In this document: positions 1 through 8,767 of the stretch, one piece after another
How positions within the stretch are numbered: position 1 is the first letter of the stretch
Layout: the number at the start of each line of letters is the position of its first letter
IMG/VR virus record: IMGVR_UViG_3300050016_000029
Span: 1 to 48,088 of that record
Strand: one strand, 5' to 3'
Length of the DNA stretch: 48,088 nucleotides
DNA from: a virus
Notes under the pieces: generated by a model
The model's input: only the letters and a program-made list of their open reading frames with translations
Told to the model about the DNA's origin: nothing
The model's database searches: none
Program-made: the position numbers and the translations under genes

Positions 1-136
1 GTTCTTGCCAGAAGGCGCTTGGGACCAAGGGTTCACCTCCAGGGTAATCATGGTCTTCAGCGATGAGCGGATCGTAGGAGACGACTTCGCTGCGCAACAA
101 CGCGAGTTATCCGCCGACCTACTCGCAGACCTCAAG
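1..136. repeat. Terminal direct repeat, left copy (circular closure)
   Basis: Bases 1-136 match 47953-48088 except at one position (A at 10, C at 47962). The difference is synonymous (CCA/CCC, Pro). It is either assembly overlap of a circular or circularly permuted genome, or a short direct terminal repeat; sequence alone cannot separate these. The perfectly identical run is 126 bp. Confidence 0.9.
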
Positions 137-625
137 CACATTAACACCCTTACTGGAGAGGTAAGGGTTACCGAAGACTACCGCACCCTCGTCAACCAAT
201 GGAGAGCCCTAGGTGAACCGCCTGTCCCAACTCATCCAAAACTTATCCACTACGCGACCCGTCGCCGTGCTCATCTTTACAAGCTATCTATTATTAGTGC
301 TATTGATCGGAGTGATCTGCTTCTACTTACTCGTGATGACTTTAACAGAGCTATGAATTGGTTGGCTGAGGCGGAGGCGTATATGCCAGACCTGTTCAAG
401 GCTGGGGCGGCAGGGTCAGACGCAAAGGCGATGGATGAAATCTATCACTTCGTTATGGTCAGTGGTAAAACCCCAGAACACAAGCTCTTGAACTTCGCAA
501 GAGAAAGAGTACCCGCACATTCCGTTATGCGGGTACTCGATATTATGGAACGGTCAGCTATGATCAAAGTCTCCCACACCGACAAAGCCGGAGCTAGGGT
601 GTGGGAAGCAGTTATCCGTGGATAG
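1..625 (+). CDS. AAA+ ATPase/helicase-like protein, C-terminal part (gene crosses the contig junction)
   Basis: This is the 3' part of the gene that begins near 47390; the frame is kept across the junction because the unit length (47,952) is divisible by three. The part seen here starts inside the ATPase core: a GTTP sensor-1-like strand lies just before the break in the other copy, and GFTSRVIMVFSDER with a likely arginine finger follows here. A helical C-terminal region of about 180 residues comes next. Joined, the protein is about 395 aa. It is the last gene of the early block and lies directly after the DNA polymerase, which suggests a replicative helicase or helicase loader (DUF3987-like primase-helicase families look similar). 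The function is inferred from the motifs only. Its 3' end overlaps a convergent late gene. Confidence 0.8.
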   Translation, partial: FLPEGAWDQGFTSRVIMVFSDERIVGDDFAAQQRELSADLLADLKHINTLTGEVRVTEDYRTLVNQWRALGEPPVPTHPKLIHYATRRRAHLYKLSIISAIDRSDLLLLTRDDFNRAMNWLAEAEAYMPDLFKAGAAGSDAKAMDEIYHFVMVSGKTPEHKLLNFARERVPAHSVMRVLDIMERSAMIKVSHTDKAGARVWEAVIRG

Positions 626-771
626 GCGCTCCAAAGGCATGCCAACCCAAGAGTAACAGCAAGATGAACAGCAACAATGGGGGGTGCCCAAGCGGGTCCC
701 CAAGACTGTCCAGGCCAACCCATTACCAGCCAGAGTAGCATCAAGATATAGAACGCAAGACCGAGAGACAT
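445..771 (-). CDS. Small membrane protein with two TM segments, last gene of the late operon
   Basis: A 108-aa protein. Residues 2-18 and about 31-48 are hydrophobic and separated by a Trp/Pro-rich loop (WPGQSWGPAWAPP). The rest is polar and has low resemblance to anything I know. A textbook Shine-Dalgarno (GGAGGAAACT) stands directly before the ATG, right after the stop of the preceding gene, which argues that it is translated. Its last 181 bases run antisense to the 3' end of the AAA+ ATPase gene. Position at the end of the lysis cassette and the membrane topology suggest a lysis-related role (second holin or antiholin), but this is a guess. The true C-terminus may be shaped by the overlapping gene. 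Confidence 0.6.
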   Translation of the reverse strand: MSLGLAFYILMLLWLVMGWPGQSWGPAWAPPIVAVHLAVTLGLACLWSAYPRITASHTLAPALSVWETLIIADRSIISSTRITECAGTLSLAKFKSLCSGVLPLTITK

Positions 772-780
772 AGTTTCCTC

Positions 781-1029
781 CTATTTGTTCTCAGCGAATC
801 CATAGTTCTTCAATTCCAGACGGATGATTCGATCTCCGTGCTTCTGGAACTTATCATCATCCTCGCGGCGGTGCTTGTCCATCTCAATATAGATCATACG
901 CTCTAGGGACCGGAACTTGCTTGACAACCAGAGCGTCATGGACACAATTGATGTAGTCCATAGAATAGCGAAGCCTATCACCGCAAGGATGAGATTGGCC
1001 GTGTCGTACAAGTGTTGCTCAGCCACCAC
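781..1029 (-). CDS. Membrane-anchored helical protein (possible inner-membrane spanin or lysis accessory)
   Basis: An 82-aa protein with one strong TM segment (about residues 12-33). A charged, probably helical tail follows, rich in Arg, Lys, Asp and Glu. The likely start is GTG at 1029 (or GTG at 1026), overlapping the previous gene by a few bases. One N-terminal TM plus a coiled tail next to a lipoprotein gene fits an i-spanin/o-spanin pair in general form, but no signature confirms it. Alternatives are a membrane protein of the DUF2730 kind or an accessory holin. Confidence 0.65.
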   Translation of the reverse strand: MVAEQHLYDTANLILAVIGFAILWTTSIVSMTLWLSSKFRSLERMIYIEMDKHRREDDDKFQKHGDRIIRLELKNYGFAENK

Positions 1030-1306
1030 CGCTAGAGCCTACGTCTGAGGCGTGGGTCATCCACCGAAGCTCTTCTTCGGTAGTCATCTTGTGGGGCAGG
1101 AACATTTTCATAGAGAGTAGTTCTGCCGCATCGGCGCTATTGGGCCAAATCTGCTTGGCGATCTTCAAGATCACAGCATAAGCGGCTGGATACTTCTCGA
1201 TCAGGTATACCACAAGCTGTGCACCTGTTTCGATACCTGCAATCGCGCTAGCTGAAACCGAGACCCCCATCAACGAGAGTATTTCTGGTAAGAGTAGGGC
1301 GATCAT
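1019..1306 (-). CDS. Hypothetical protein of the lysis cassette
   Basis: A 95-aa protein. The first 35 residues are hydrophobic and small-residue rich (MIALLLPEILSLMGVSVSASAIAGIETGAQ is the general character, shown only in part by its first few residues MIALLLPEIL). A basic amphipathic middle and a Gly-rich end follow. It starts with ATGA overlapping the lipoprotein stop, so it is coupled to the genes above. Phage genes of this size and make-up sit next to holins in several Rhizobiales phages and prophages. I do not recognise a family. A membrane-associated lysis accessory is the most that can be said. Confidence 0.6.
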   Translation of the reverse strand: MIALLLPEILSLMGVSVSASAIAGIETGAQLVVYLIEKYPAAYAVILKIAKQIWPNSADAAELLSMKMFLPHKMTTEEELRWMTHASDVGSSGGG

Positions 1307-1692
1307 GACACTACCCCTACGTTGGAGGGAGCGTTGATGATTTGGCTAGGTGCTACGTTCGGCACAGGACCTACTGAAGTCCTAACTGCTGCGACTAAGG
1401 GACAGAGTTGGTTAGTGATCGACACGTTTAGCGCCAGCACATTCGACACCTTCGCCGCACCAGCGTTATTAGGCGCGACGATGTTGAGAACATTGGTTAG
1501 GACCCCTGAGGCCGGGGTGATAACCGGCGAACATTCTGCAGTCACCAAGATATTCGCTATCATCAAGATGTCCCTACCGATAATAGGGGCATAGGTCCCA
1601 ACCCAAGTGTTGACCTTAGCGAGGTCCGCTGAGAACTTAGCGCAGCCGCTAAGAGTGAAGGCTACGAGAACTATCGTGAGAAGCTTTCTCAT
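1303..1692 (-). CDS. Phage lipoprotein
   Basis: A 129-aa protein with a lipoprotein signal peptide: MRKLL, a hydrophobic core, then the lipobox LSGC with Cys at residue 17. After export and acylation it would be anchored in the periplasmic face of a membrane. The mature part is mostly hydrophobic/small residues with two further Cys. It overlaps the holin stop as ATGA. Its place directly after a holin fits an outer-membrane spanin-like role, but it is longer than typical Rz1 proteins and not proline rich, so the spanin idea is weak. Confidence 0.7.
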   Translation of the reverse strand: MRKLLTIVLVAFTLSGCAKFSADLAKVNTWVGTYAPIIGRDILMIANILVTAECSPVITPASGVLTNVLNIVAPNNAGAAKVSNVLALNVSITNQLCPLVAAVRTSVGPVPNVAPSQIINAPSNVGVVS

Positions 1693-2060
1693 TGTTTCAC
1701 CACCTTCACGTCGTCACTGCTCATGACTTTGGGATTGGGAGTTGCGTTAGCGATCTCAGGGGTGGTAACCACTGTAGTTCCAGGTTGGCTAGCCACAGTG
1801 TTAACCTGATGCTTCACACTCGCGGACCAAGCTGCGTAGGCGGCAGATAGGCCGATCATCACCGGGCCTAACGCTGTAGCGAAAGCCCCGATAGCGGTTC
1901 CGAGATTCACCGTAGCATCCAGCAGAGCCTGAAACTGCGCTGGGCTAATGTGGATAACACCTAAGGTGAGGATGATTCCGCCTACCCCGCTAGCTACGTT
2001 ACGAAACGCGGCTAGCTGCGGAGGGGATAGTGAGTTCGAGATTTTACCAAGGATACTCAT
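1689..2060 (-). CDS. Holin-like protein, two TM segments
   Basis: A 123-aa protein. Two hydrophobic Gly/Ala-rich helices occur at about residues 24-44 and 50-80, linked by a short turn. A polar tail rich in Thr, Pro and Lys follows. This is the size and topology of small phage holins, which make the inner-membrane lesions that release or activate the endolysin. The endolysin gene is two genes upstream, so the location is right. No sequence signature allows a holin class to be named. Confidence 0.7.
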   Translation of the reverse strand: MSILGKISNSLSPPQLAAFRNVASGVGGIILTLGVIHISPAQFQALLDATVNLGTAIGAFATALGPVMIGLSAAYAAWSASVKHQVNTVASQPGTTVVTTPEIANATPNPKVMSSDDVKVVKQ

Positions 2061-2068
2061 GATAGCTC

Positions 2069-2575
2069 CTATGTTAGCGCGCGACCAATGCCAGCCATAA
2101 CCTTGGCCCTGACATTTAGATCGTATTGAATGTAGGGATGAGAGTCAGACTCAGCATCCAGGACTAGCTTAGTTGTAGCATTTCCTGGCGCCAATGTCAA
2201 CTCGCGGAAGCCTAGGCCACCGGTTTCGAACCAGTAGGGATTGTAGACGCAGAGAGCTTCCTTCACATTGGACCAAAGGGGGCTTGTAGGATAGTAGACT
2301 GAAGGCTGTAGCGCAAACAGATACTTGATAGGCCTACCTGCTTTGGCAGCGATAATAGAAGTGTTATCTGCACCCCAGCTGTAACCTCCTACGATCAGGT
2401 CCCAACCTTGATACTCAGTGCGAAGCATCTCGATGATGCCTGAGAGGCGCCCGCCGTTGTAGGTTAGAACTGTAACCTGCGGATACTTCAGCTTGATCGC
2501 CTTCTGCAACTCAACCATTCCGCCTGAGGTCCACTTGTCCCCTAACCCGAAACCGATAAGGCAGAGGGTACTCAT
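2069..2575 (-). CDS. Alpha/beta-hydrolase-like protein (possible lipase/esterase)
   Basis: A 168-aa protein from the ATG at 2575, which overlaps the endolysin stop as ATGA; a start eight codons earlier is also open but unneeded. An early strand (LCLIGFGLGD) is followed by the nucleophile-elbow-like GYSWGAD around residue 67, with strand-like VGG before it. This resembles the GxSxG of serine hydrolases. A late Asp/His pair (LVLDAESDSHPY) could complete a triad. It lies between endolysin and holin, so it may act on the envelope, as LysB esterases do in mycobacteriophages, though this host is probably Gram-negative. A host-cell esterase activity outside lysis is the alternative. Confidence 0.65.
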   Translation of the reverse strand: MSTLCLIGFGLGDKWTSGGMVELQKAIKLKYPQVTVLTYNGGRLSGIIEMLRTEYQGWDLIVGGYSWGADNTSIIAAKAGRPIKYLFALQPSVYYPTSPLWSNVKEALCVYNPYWFETGGLGFRELTLAPGNATTKLVLDAESDSHPYIQYDLNVRAKVMAGIGRALT

Positions 2576-3090
2576 TCCGTCACCGCCATCTTCAAGCAAG
2601 CTTTCTTACAATCGATGGTCCGCTCAGTCCAGCCTTTGCCGAAGTACCGGAAGGTATGGAGGGAGCGATAGAACGCGAGCCGCTTGCTGGCGTAGGCGGT
2701 AATGAGTTCTACGGGATCGGCGTCAGCGATAGCCTGGAGGGTAATCAATCCAATGTGTCCATCGTCCTTCACACCTAAGGCGCGTTGCAGAAGGATGGTC
2801 GCCCTTGAAGGCCCGGAGTTCACAGCCATATCGAAGAAGCAGAGGTCTACGCCAGCAGGTAGCTGTGGACACCAAGGATCCCAATACTGATGACGGTAGA
2901 TGTCCGCGATCTCAGCGTCGGTAGCTTCCCAGACATCGTGGGTAGGTTCGCCTTTCCTGCGACGATAGGCGTTGTATTCGCGCTGAATCACTCCCCGGCT
3001 AGTGCGGCCACCAGGATCATGCGGATCGTCATCGTTACCTCCCTCATACTTCAGGATGTAAGGTAGGCATACGTCGAATCTGTCTGTCAT
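2572..3090 (-). CDS. Endolysin, glycoside hydrolase family 108 (N-acetylmuramidase)
   Basis: A 172-aa protein of the usual length for single-domain GH108 endolysins. It cleaves the glycan strand of peptidoglycan. The family signature is clear: YEGG with the catalytic Glu16, then DPHDPGGRTSRGV, a Trp-rich middle (YWDPWCPQLP), and DMAVNSGP followed by the ALGVKDDGHIG segment of the C-terminal peptidoglycan-binding-type half. No signal peptide is present, so release through the neighbouring holin is expected. The start is supported by a purine-rich site (AAGGGAAAG) in the 3' end of the preceding gene. Confidence 0.93.
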   Translation of the reverse strand: MTDRFDVCLPYILKYEGGNDDDPHDPGGRTSRGVIQREYNAYRRRKGEPTHDVWEATDAEIADIYRHQYWDPWCPQLPAGVDLCFFDMAVNSGPSRATILLQRALGVKDDGHIGLITLQAIADADPVELITAYASKRLAFYRSLHTFRYFGKGWTERTIDCKKACLKMAVTE

Positions 3091-3091
3091 A

Positions 3092-6000
3092 CTACTTTCC
3101 CTTCATCTGTTGCACATATTCGTTCAGCGACTGCGAGTGCCCCTTAGTATGTCCATAGCGTAGACCAGTAGCCACGCTCCACGGACCCTTTGGCTTCTCA
3201 TGTCCTTGGAAGTAGTTGGTGAGGTACTCTACTATCTTCCCTTCTTGGTTATTTGTCAATCCGTTTAGAAGTCCATTCAAAGCTATAACATCGTGGAAGA
3301 CCTTACCCGCACTAGCCTTGTCAGTGATCTTACCTTTACCTATGTCATGGGCCACGTTGGTGATTGAACTCATAGCAGTAGAGATCAATCCTGCCTCTCC
3401 ACCACGACCACCTAGTAGACCGTGAGCAAAGTCGCGGACACCAACAAGGGAGGAGCTAAGACCTAGGCCCAAGGTCTTTGCGGCTTTCACTCCCCAGGAC
3501 TCCTTGTCATTGTTCGAGTAGGGCGTGACTAACTCCTCAATCAATGCTGGGATAATCAAATACCCAACAAGCATACGCGTAGGTACCACTCCCGCCTTCA
3601 ATGCTTCAGCGTAGTCTCCCTGCTTCGCCATTCCCATAGCGTCCTTATACCTCCACGCGATCTCGTATTGCTTCTGCTGCATGTGATTGAAGAACCCATA
3701 GAGGGAAGTGAACCATTGGCCTAGAGGATTGGCGCGCATTATCGAAGGTCGATTGGTAAGCACTGAGGACCCATGAGCCTGTCGTACAGCCATGTCAGCC
3801 TGTTCGATAGCGGAGCCCTTGTCCATGCCTTCAGCAACGAGCTTCTTATACTGCGCGAGCCATGTGGGGACCGAAGACAACAAGTCACTGATAGAGACTG
3901 GCGTAGCACCAGCCGCTATGTGGATGTCGCGGAAGGAGTCAAAGTTAGATTGTGCCCCACGCAGCTTTAGCTCTTGTCCGTGGCCCTCAATCAACTCGGT
4001 GAAGTTCCGCATACGGCGTTGGAGTTCCATACTGTTATCCATCGCCATTCGCCAGTTAGACTTGTTACCTTCTTCGGAACCTTGCATCAGCGTGGCGAAC
4101 TCGCGGGACCAATTCACAATCCCAACCTGCTGCATAGAGTTTACCAAGGCAGTAGTACCATGCTTCATAACCGTGCCAGGGTTGAAACCAATAAGCCCTG
4201 CAATCAGGTTCTGACGGTAGTACTCCAACGACTGCCCTTGCAACTGTTCAGTAAACGATTTGAAGTTAGCTGCGCCAGCCATATCAGTTAGGAAAGACAT
4301 CATCTCTTCGGCTTGGTGACGGCCGTAATGGGCGATCACTGTCCGCTTGAACTCAGGATCGCGAAAGACCTTCGACACCTGCTGAACCGCTGGGCGCATA
4401 GCGATGTCATGGATCATCTGCTTCATGCGTTGGGGAATGATGTCCATATTGAGTTCGACCGGCGCGACGTATCCAGTACGCTGCTTAGTATAGCCTTGGG
4501 GAGTCGTAGCCTTGTAATATGCACTAGCCTCTGTCTCCCCACCAAGTAGCTTCTTACTCTTACCCGGCCTATACGCGTCGTACTTAACAGGGTTATACCA
4601 ACCTTCGTTGACGTCACCATGTGGGTTGGTGAATGGTTCAAGCGGAAGTTTCTGGATGCCCACGTCGCTAGTCTTGTAAGACATCTCATCGGCCATGCTG
4701 AATAGATCATCAAACACATGGCCCACCTTCTGCATTGTACCCCAGTCTTCCTTGGAAGTGTTACGCTTCAACCAAGCATCAGCGATGTCAGGCTCAACAC
4801 CATAACCCTTGAGAAGCTTCTCCCAACTGGACTTGTTTCCGCGATAGGCGAGTATCCCCATCACGTTCCTCTTCCGCATAGGCAACAACTGACCCGTAAT
4901 AGGATCATGCCAAATCGAATTGTCAACCTGTTTATCCATGTACTCGCGGGTTAGGTTGATCCCGGCGTCGTCAAGCTTCTTCTGGAACTGCTTAAGCAGA
5001 CGGTCCTTATAGTTCGAAGCGCTGGTGAAGGGATAGATTAGGTACTTATGAAAGACCCCATTAGGATCGCCTTTGTCGAAGCGGTTAGCCATAGACTCAA
5101 TATTGATAGCACTCCACCACCACGACTTCGCCTGTTCAGCGCGGGTGTTAAGCTTGCGGTCGTAGGGATACACCTTAGCAGGACCTATGTCCCTAATCTG
5201 CTCTAACATCTCCTTCTTAACATCCGCCCACTCAGCGGCCTCGCCTTGGTGATAGACCTTCTTGTCTTCACGCCCGTACTTTTCAATAGCCTTCACGGAG
5301 TCTCGGACTTGGCGGAACTCTTGAACAGTAAGGTCGTCGTATTGCTTCTTGAAGTTCTCATCAAGCATGAAGTCTGGGACGTGTAAGTCTTGTAGCTCAC
5401 TTTGACTTTTGTCTTCCACAAACTCCTTGAAGCTGTTGTAACCTTCCTTACTAAGGTCGCGTTGGATAGCGTCAAGGTCGCGAGTAGTGCGTTTGCCAAT
5501 GCGAGTGAGCATAGTCTGGATAGCGTTAGAGTACTCGGGCGAGATGTTCTTATTAGGCTTCCCAAGTGTCTTAGCCTTCTTGTCAAAGGCAGCCTTCTCC
5601 TTCTCTAACTTGATAGCTTCGCGAGCCATCATAGTGCTAACCTCTCCGCGCTGCGACTCGCGAAAGGCATCCGCGAACTTGCCATCAAGGAGATGTATTT
5701 CAGCTTGTCTATGAGCCTTACCAGCTTCGGCCAGGTTCTTATTGGAGTCTACATCGCCGTTGATCTTATCTGCGAAGAGCTTCTGAACTCCAGACTTAAT
5801 CTGGTCTTTGGTGAGAGGGTACTGTGCGCTGTCAGGTTTAACGCCGGCACGTTCAGCAGCGGCCAAGACTTGTTCGTGTAGAAGGTTCTCTTGAGTTTCA
5901 GACAGAGCCTGATCCTTCGCTTCATCCAGAATATTCTTCTCTAGATCTCCATACTTACTCTGCATCCTACGCTCAGTCTCAGCGTCGATCAGACGCCGCT

Positions 6001-8767
6001 TGAATAGCTCTGGGCGCATGCCACTCTGTTTGATCTGGTCGTTGTAAGCTGCAAGGTGCGCCACCATCGAATCGCCGGTTTGATAGCCGAAGGAGCTAGC
6101 CATATCGTCAGCAGAGATACCGTCTTCCGAAAAGTATTCTTTAGGGAGACCCTTCCGCTGTTCTGGAGTAAGGCTATCAGGATCAAGCTTTGTACTAAGA
6201 CTCTTATCCCGCAGGAACGTATCAGCCATAACATCAGGCCTAGCGTTCACATCATCCGCAGCCTGCTTGCGTTCTTCTACAGTGTTCCGCTTCCATTCAT
6301 CAGTCTGCTTCTTCCTTTGTTCCTTCTCGGCGCGGGTCTTAGCTGCGGCTAGATCTTCGGCGTTGCGTTTCGCAATCAGCTCTTCGTAGTGGGCAAGTTG
6401 GTCTTTCGTCATCCCTATCGAAGCAGCCTTCTCGAACGGGTCGCGTTCGTCCATAGGAGTCGTAGAGCGTTTAGCTTCGCGCTTAGCCTTCGCGTCCGCC
6501 ACGAACTGCTTGTTGAACGCCTCGATCTCCTTGCCCATATGCAGAGCAGCATCAAGCATGGTATCGCCAATACTACGCCCAAGCATCTTCTCAATAAGGT
6601 TCTTTACAAGCTTACGAATACCATCCCAGACTGTGAACTTGCCTTTGCCTAAACCAATCTCTGCCGCGAGTTCTGGAGATAAAGGAATCTTCGCCAGTTG
6701 AAACTGCAACTCCTGCTTCGAGTACGCCTCAGACATGAACTCATCTGCATTCTGCCAAGCATAAGATACACGGTCACTGGCGGCAGGGTCTACCTTATCA
6801 AGGAAGGCTTTGGTTACGTCAAGGAGTTTATTGGTTTTGTTGAAGATGCCTTCATCTCTGGCAAGAGCTTCAAGAGTAAAGGCATGCACCGCTTCATGAA
6901 ACATAACATACGACATCATCCTAGGATGAGCAACTATATTCTCTGAAATCGCAATCTGGCGTATTTTAGGTATGAATAATCCAGCAGTCTCTCCATCACC
7001 TGCTTGAGGATGATCGACACGTGCGAGCCTATCAACATCAGCTTGAGACATGATCTTAACCGGCACCTGCCCAACCATTTCGCTAAGCTTGGCGCCGACG
7101 AGATCATAAAGCTGTCGCGAGAGCGGGGAGAGATGATCACGCTTAATGAACTGAAGCCCTTCTTTAGTTAAGAAGGATGCCCTTGGTTTTACTACAACAT
7201 CACCGTGCATAACAGGCGAACCGCCTGGCTTGGCTGTGGTAGGGAGTATCTCCTCACGCTTCTCAAGATACTTCTCAAAGCCTGAGGAAGCCGGAAAGGC
7301 CGCTTGGCGAATGGTGTCTACGGCTTGTTGAGTTGCGTCTTCAGGCGGGTGTTTCCATTCATTGACCTTCTTGGTCGCTGCGTCACGGATCGCCCTGAGC
7401 CTTTCCCCCTCATCTAATGAGGCTTCAAGTGCTTGCTTATCCCCACTGTCTCTAATGTCACCAACCGTTTTCCCTTGCTCGTGATAGGCGTCATTTGCCG
7501 CCTTCTCTTCTTCAAGAAGCTTGGTGAACTCGGGATGATCACCTGATACGTCCATCTTTGAAACATCGGCATCTGTGTATTCAGGCTTCAGCTCCTTCGC
7601 CTCCTCCTTCGTCAACCCTTCAGGCCTGACTCGAATATGATCATGAAGCTCTTTGGCCACTTCAGGATCAGCCTTTGCCAACCACTCAGATAGCGGAACC
7701 CGAACATCCCCACCAGTCTGTTTAGCCTCTTCTAACTGCTCGGCGAGGTCAGGAACCATATGCCCTAGAATACCATCTTCTGGCGAAGGTACCTTATCAC
7801 CATACAGCTTCGCTACTGCATCGCCGGAGATCCCTATACTAGCATCCGTATGCTGCTCCACAAACCCAGCAAACATATCTGGGTTCCGCTCATGGGTCTT
7901 GGAAGCTTGGGATTCCTTGAAGGCTTTGTCGAGGTTCTTCAAATCATTCTTCGATTGTTCCTTATGCACCTTATCTATAAGCTCATGCACACCTACAGGT
8001 GGAACCACGCCAGACTCAGCATAGGGACGGGCCTTCTGTAAGGCTTCGCCTAGCTTGGCGTTGTGACCTAGCACCGAAGAAATCATTTCACCTAGCGGCC
8101 CCAACGACGCCATCAACCCTGGGTCCTGTACCGCCTGTGCTATCGTGTCCGCAATCTGTGGCCCACGCTCGTCGCCTGTAAGTTGCTTATAGGCTTCACC
8201 ACCAGCGCCTAAAGCGCCGAAGACAACGCCACTGAGTAGTCTGAATCCGGCTTCGAAGGGATCACTGACGCCAGTAAGTGTAGCGGCCCAACTCGCGGCG
8301 ATAGGGTGAGCGTCTACTTGATCGGGGTCGTTGTAGTCTATCCCAGCCCAACCACCGAGGCGACCTTCGCCTAAGCCAGACTTAAAGGCTTCAACACCAG
8401 CCCCCATGACCGACTTACCAAACTCGCGACTAGGACCCCAAGACCCGAGCTTGCCTAGTGATTGTGACACCGCGTCTAGCTGCCCGTAGTCGTCGTTGGA
8501 TAACTTCGCGGCCATTGGGTGAGACATCACATAGTCTTGGATCTGCGGATTACCTTTGATTATATTCCCAGCTAGGGCAGCCTTATGCTTTTGCTGAAAG
8601 CCTTCAAGGTCGCCTGAGATAGTCGTAGGCGGAACGCCAGTAGCTTCGCCTAGTTCGATTGCTCGTTGAGCATCATCTGGGCTGTCGTTGACAGTAGAAA
8701 CCGCCTGCGACTGCGCTGCTTGAGTGCGCCGCGATAGCCCATCCATGATGTCTACAACATCACTCAT
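3092..8767 (-). CDS. Giant internal/ejection virion protein with HExxH metallopeptidase motif
   Basis: At 1891 aa this is the largest protein here. It contains long charged helical stretches and an FHEAVHAF zinc-peptidase motif (HExxH) with His624, Glu625 and His628. This type of domain is found inside large polyvalent phage proteins. The C-terminal ~500 residues contain hydrophobic segments near MLVGYLIIPALIEEL, which could enter a membrane. Size and position after the 726-aa and 179-aa proteins correspond to the big internal core proteins of podoviruses (the gp16 role in T7), which help DNA cross the envelope. The peptidase may act on the host envelope or on other virion proteins. Function is inferred from layout. 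Confidence 0.85.
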   Translation of the reverse strand: MSDVVDIMDGLSRRTQAAQSQAVSTVNDSPDDAQRAIELGEATGVPPTTISGDLEGFQQKHKAALAGNIIKGNPQIQDYVMSHPMAAKLSNDDYGQLDAVSQSLGKLGSWGPSREFGKSVMGAGVEAFKSGLGEGRLGGWAGIDYNDPDQVDAHPIAASWAATLTGVSDPFEAGFRLLSGVVFGALGAGGEAYKQLTGDERGPQIADTIAQAVQDPGLMASLGPLGEMISSVLGHNAKLGEALQKARPYAESGVVPPVGVHELIDKVHKEQSKNDLKNLDKAFKESQASKTHERNPDMFAGFVEQHTDASIGISGDAVAKLYGDKVPSPEDGILGHMVPDLAEQLEEAKQTGGDVRVPLSEWLAKADPEVAKELHDHIRVRPEGLTKEEAKELKPEYTDADVSKMDVSGDHPEFTKLLEEEKAANDAYHEQGKTVGDIRDSGDKQALEASLDEGERLRAIRDAATKKVNEWKHPPEDATQQAVDTIRQAAFPASSGFEKYLEKREEILPTTAKPGGSPVMHGDVVVKPRASFLTKEGLQFIKRDHLSPLSRQLYDLVGAKLSEMVGQVPVKIMSQADVDRLARVDHPQAGDGETAGLFIPKIRQIAISENIVAHPRMMSYVMFHEAVHAFTLEALARDEGIFNKTNKLLDVTKAFLDKVDPAASDRVSYAWQNADEFMSEAYSKQELQFQLAKIPLSPELAAEIGLGKGKFTVWDGIRKLVKNLIEKMLGRSIGDTMLDAALHMGKEIEAFNKQFVADAKAKREAKRSTTPMDERDPFEKAASIGMTKDQLAHYEELIAKRNAEDLAAAKTRAEKEQRKKQTDEWKRNTVEERKQAADDVNARPDVMADTFLRDKSLSTKLDPDSLTPEQRKGLPKEYFSEDGISADDMASSFGYQTGDSMVAHLAAYNDQIKQSGMRPELFKRRLIDAETERRMQSKYGDLEKNILDEAKDQALSETQENLLHEQVLAAAERAGVKPDSAQYPLTKDQIKSGVQKLFADKINGDVDSNKNLAEAGKAHRQAEIHLLDGKFADAFRESQRGEVSTMMAREAIKLEKEKAAFDKKAKTLGKPNKNISPEYSNAIQTMLTRIGKRTTRDLDAIQRDLSKEGYNSFKEFVEDKSQSELQDLHVPDFMLDENFKKQYDDLTVQEFRQVRDSVKAIEKYGREDKKVYHQGEAAEWADVKKEMLEQIRDIGPAKVYPYDRKLNTRAEQAKSWWWSAINIESMANRFDKGDPNGVFHKYLIYPFTSASNYKDRLLKQFQKKLDDAGINLTREYMDKQVDNSIWHDPITGQLLPMRKRNVMGILAYRGNKSSWEKLLKGYGVEPDIADAWLKRNTSKEDWGTMQKVGHVFDDLFSMADEMSYKTSDVGIQKLPLEPFTNPHGDVNEGWYNPVKYDAYRPGKSKKLLGGETEASAYYKATTPQGYTKQRTGYVAPVELNMDIIPQRMKQMIHDIAMRPAVQQVSKVFRDPEFKRTVIAHYGRHQAEEMMSFLTDMAGAANFKSFTEQLQGQSLEYYRQNLIAGLIGFNPGTVMKHGTTALVNSMQQVGIVNWSREFATLMQGSEEGNKSNWRMAMDNSMELQRRMRNFTELIEGHGQELKLRGAQSNFDSFRDIHIAAGATPVSISDLLSSVPTWLAQYKKLVAEGMDKGSAIEQADMAVRQAHGSSVLTNRPSIMRANPLGQWFTSLYGFFNHMQQKQYEIAWRYKDAMGMAKQGDYAEALKAGVVPTRMLVGYLIIPALIEELVTPYSNNDKESWGVKAAKTLGLGLSSSLVGVRDFAHGLLGGRGGEAGLISTAMSSITNVAHDIGKGKITDKASAGKVFHDVIALNGLLNGLTNNQEGKIVEYLTNYFQGHEKPKGPWSVATGLRYGHTKGHSQSLNEYVQQMKGK

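Noticed and set aside
572-606. TCCCACACC/GGTGTGGGA hairpin as a terminator between the convergent blocks
   Set aside because: The 9-bp pairing is perfect, but it has a 17-base loop, no T run, and lies within the coding part of the AAA+ gene, so it is only a weak candidate.
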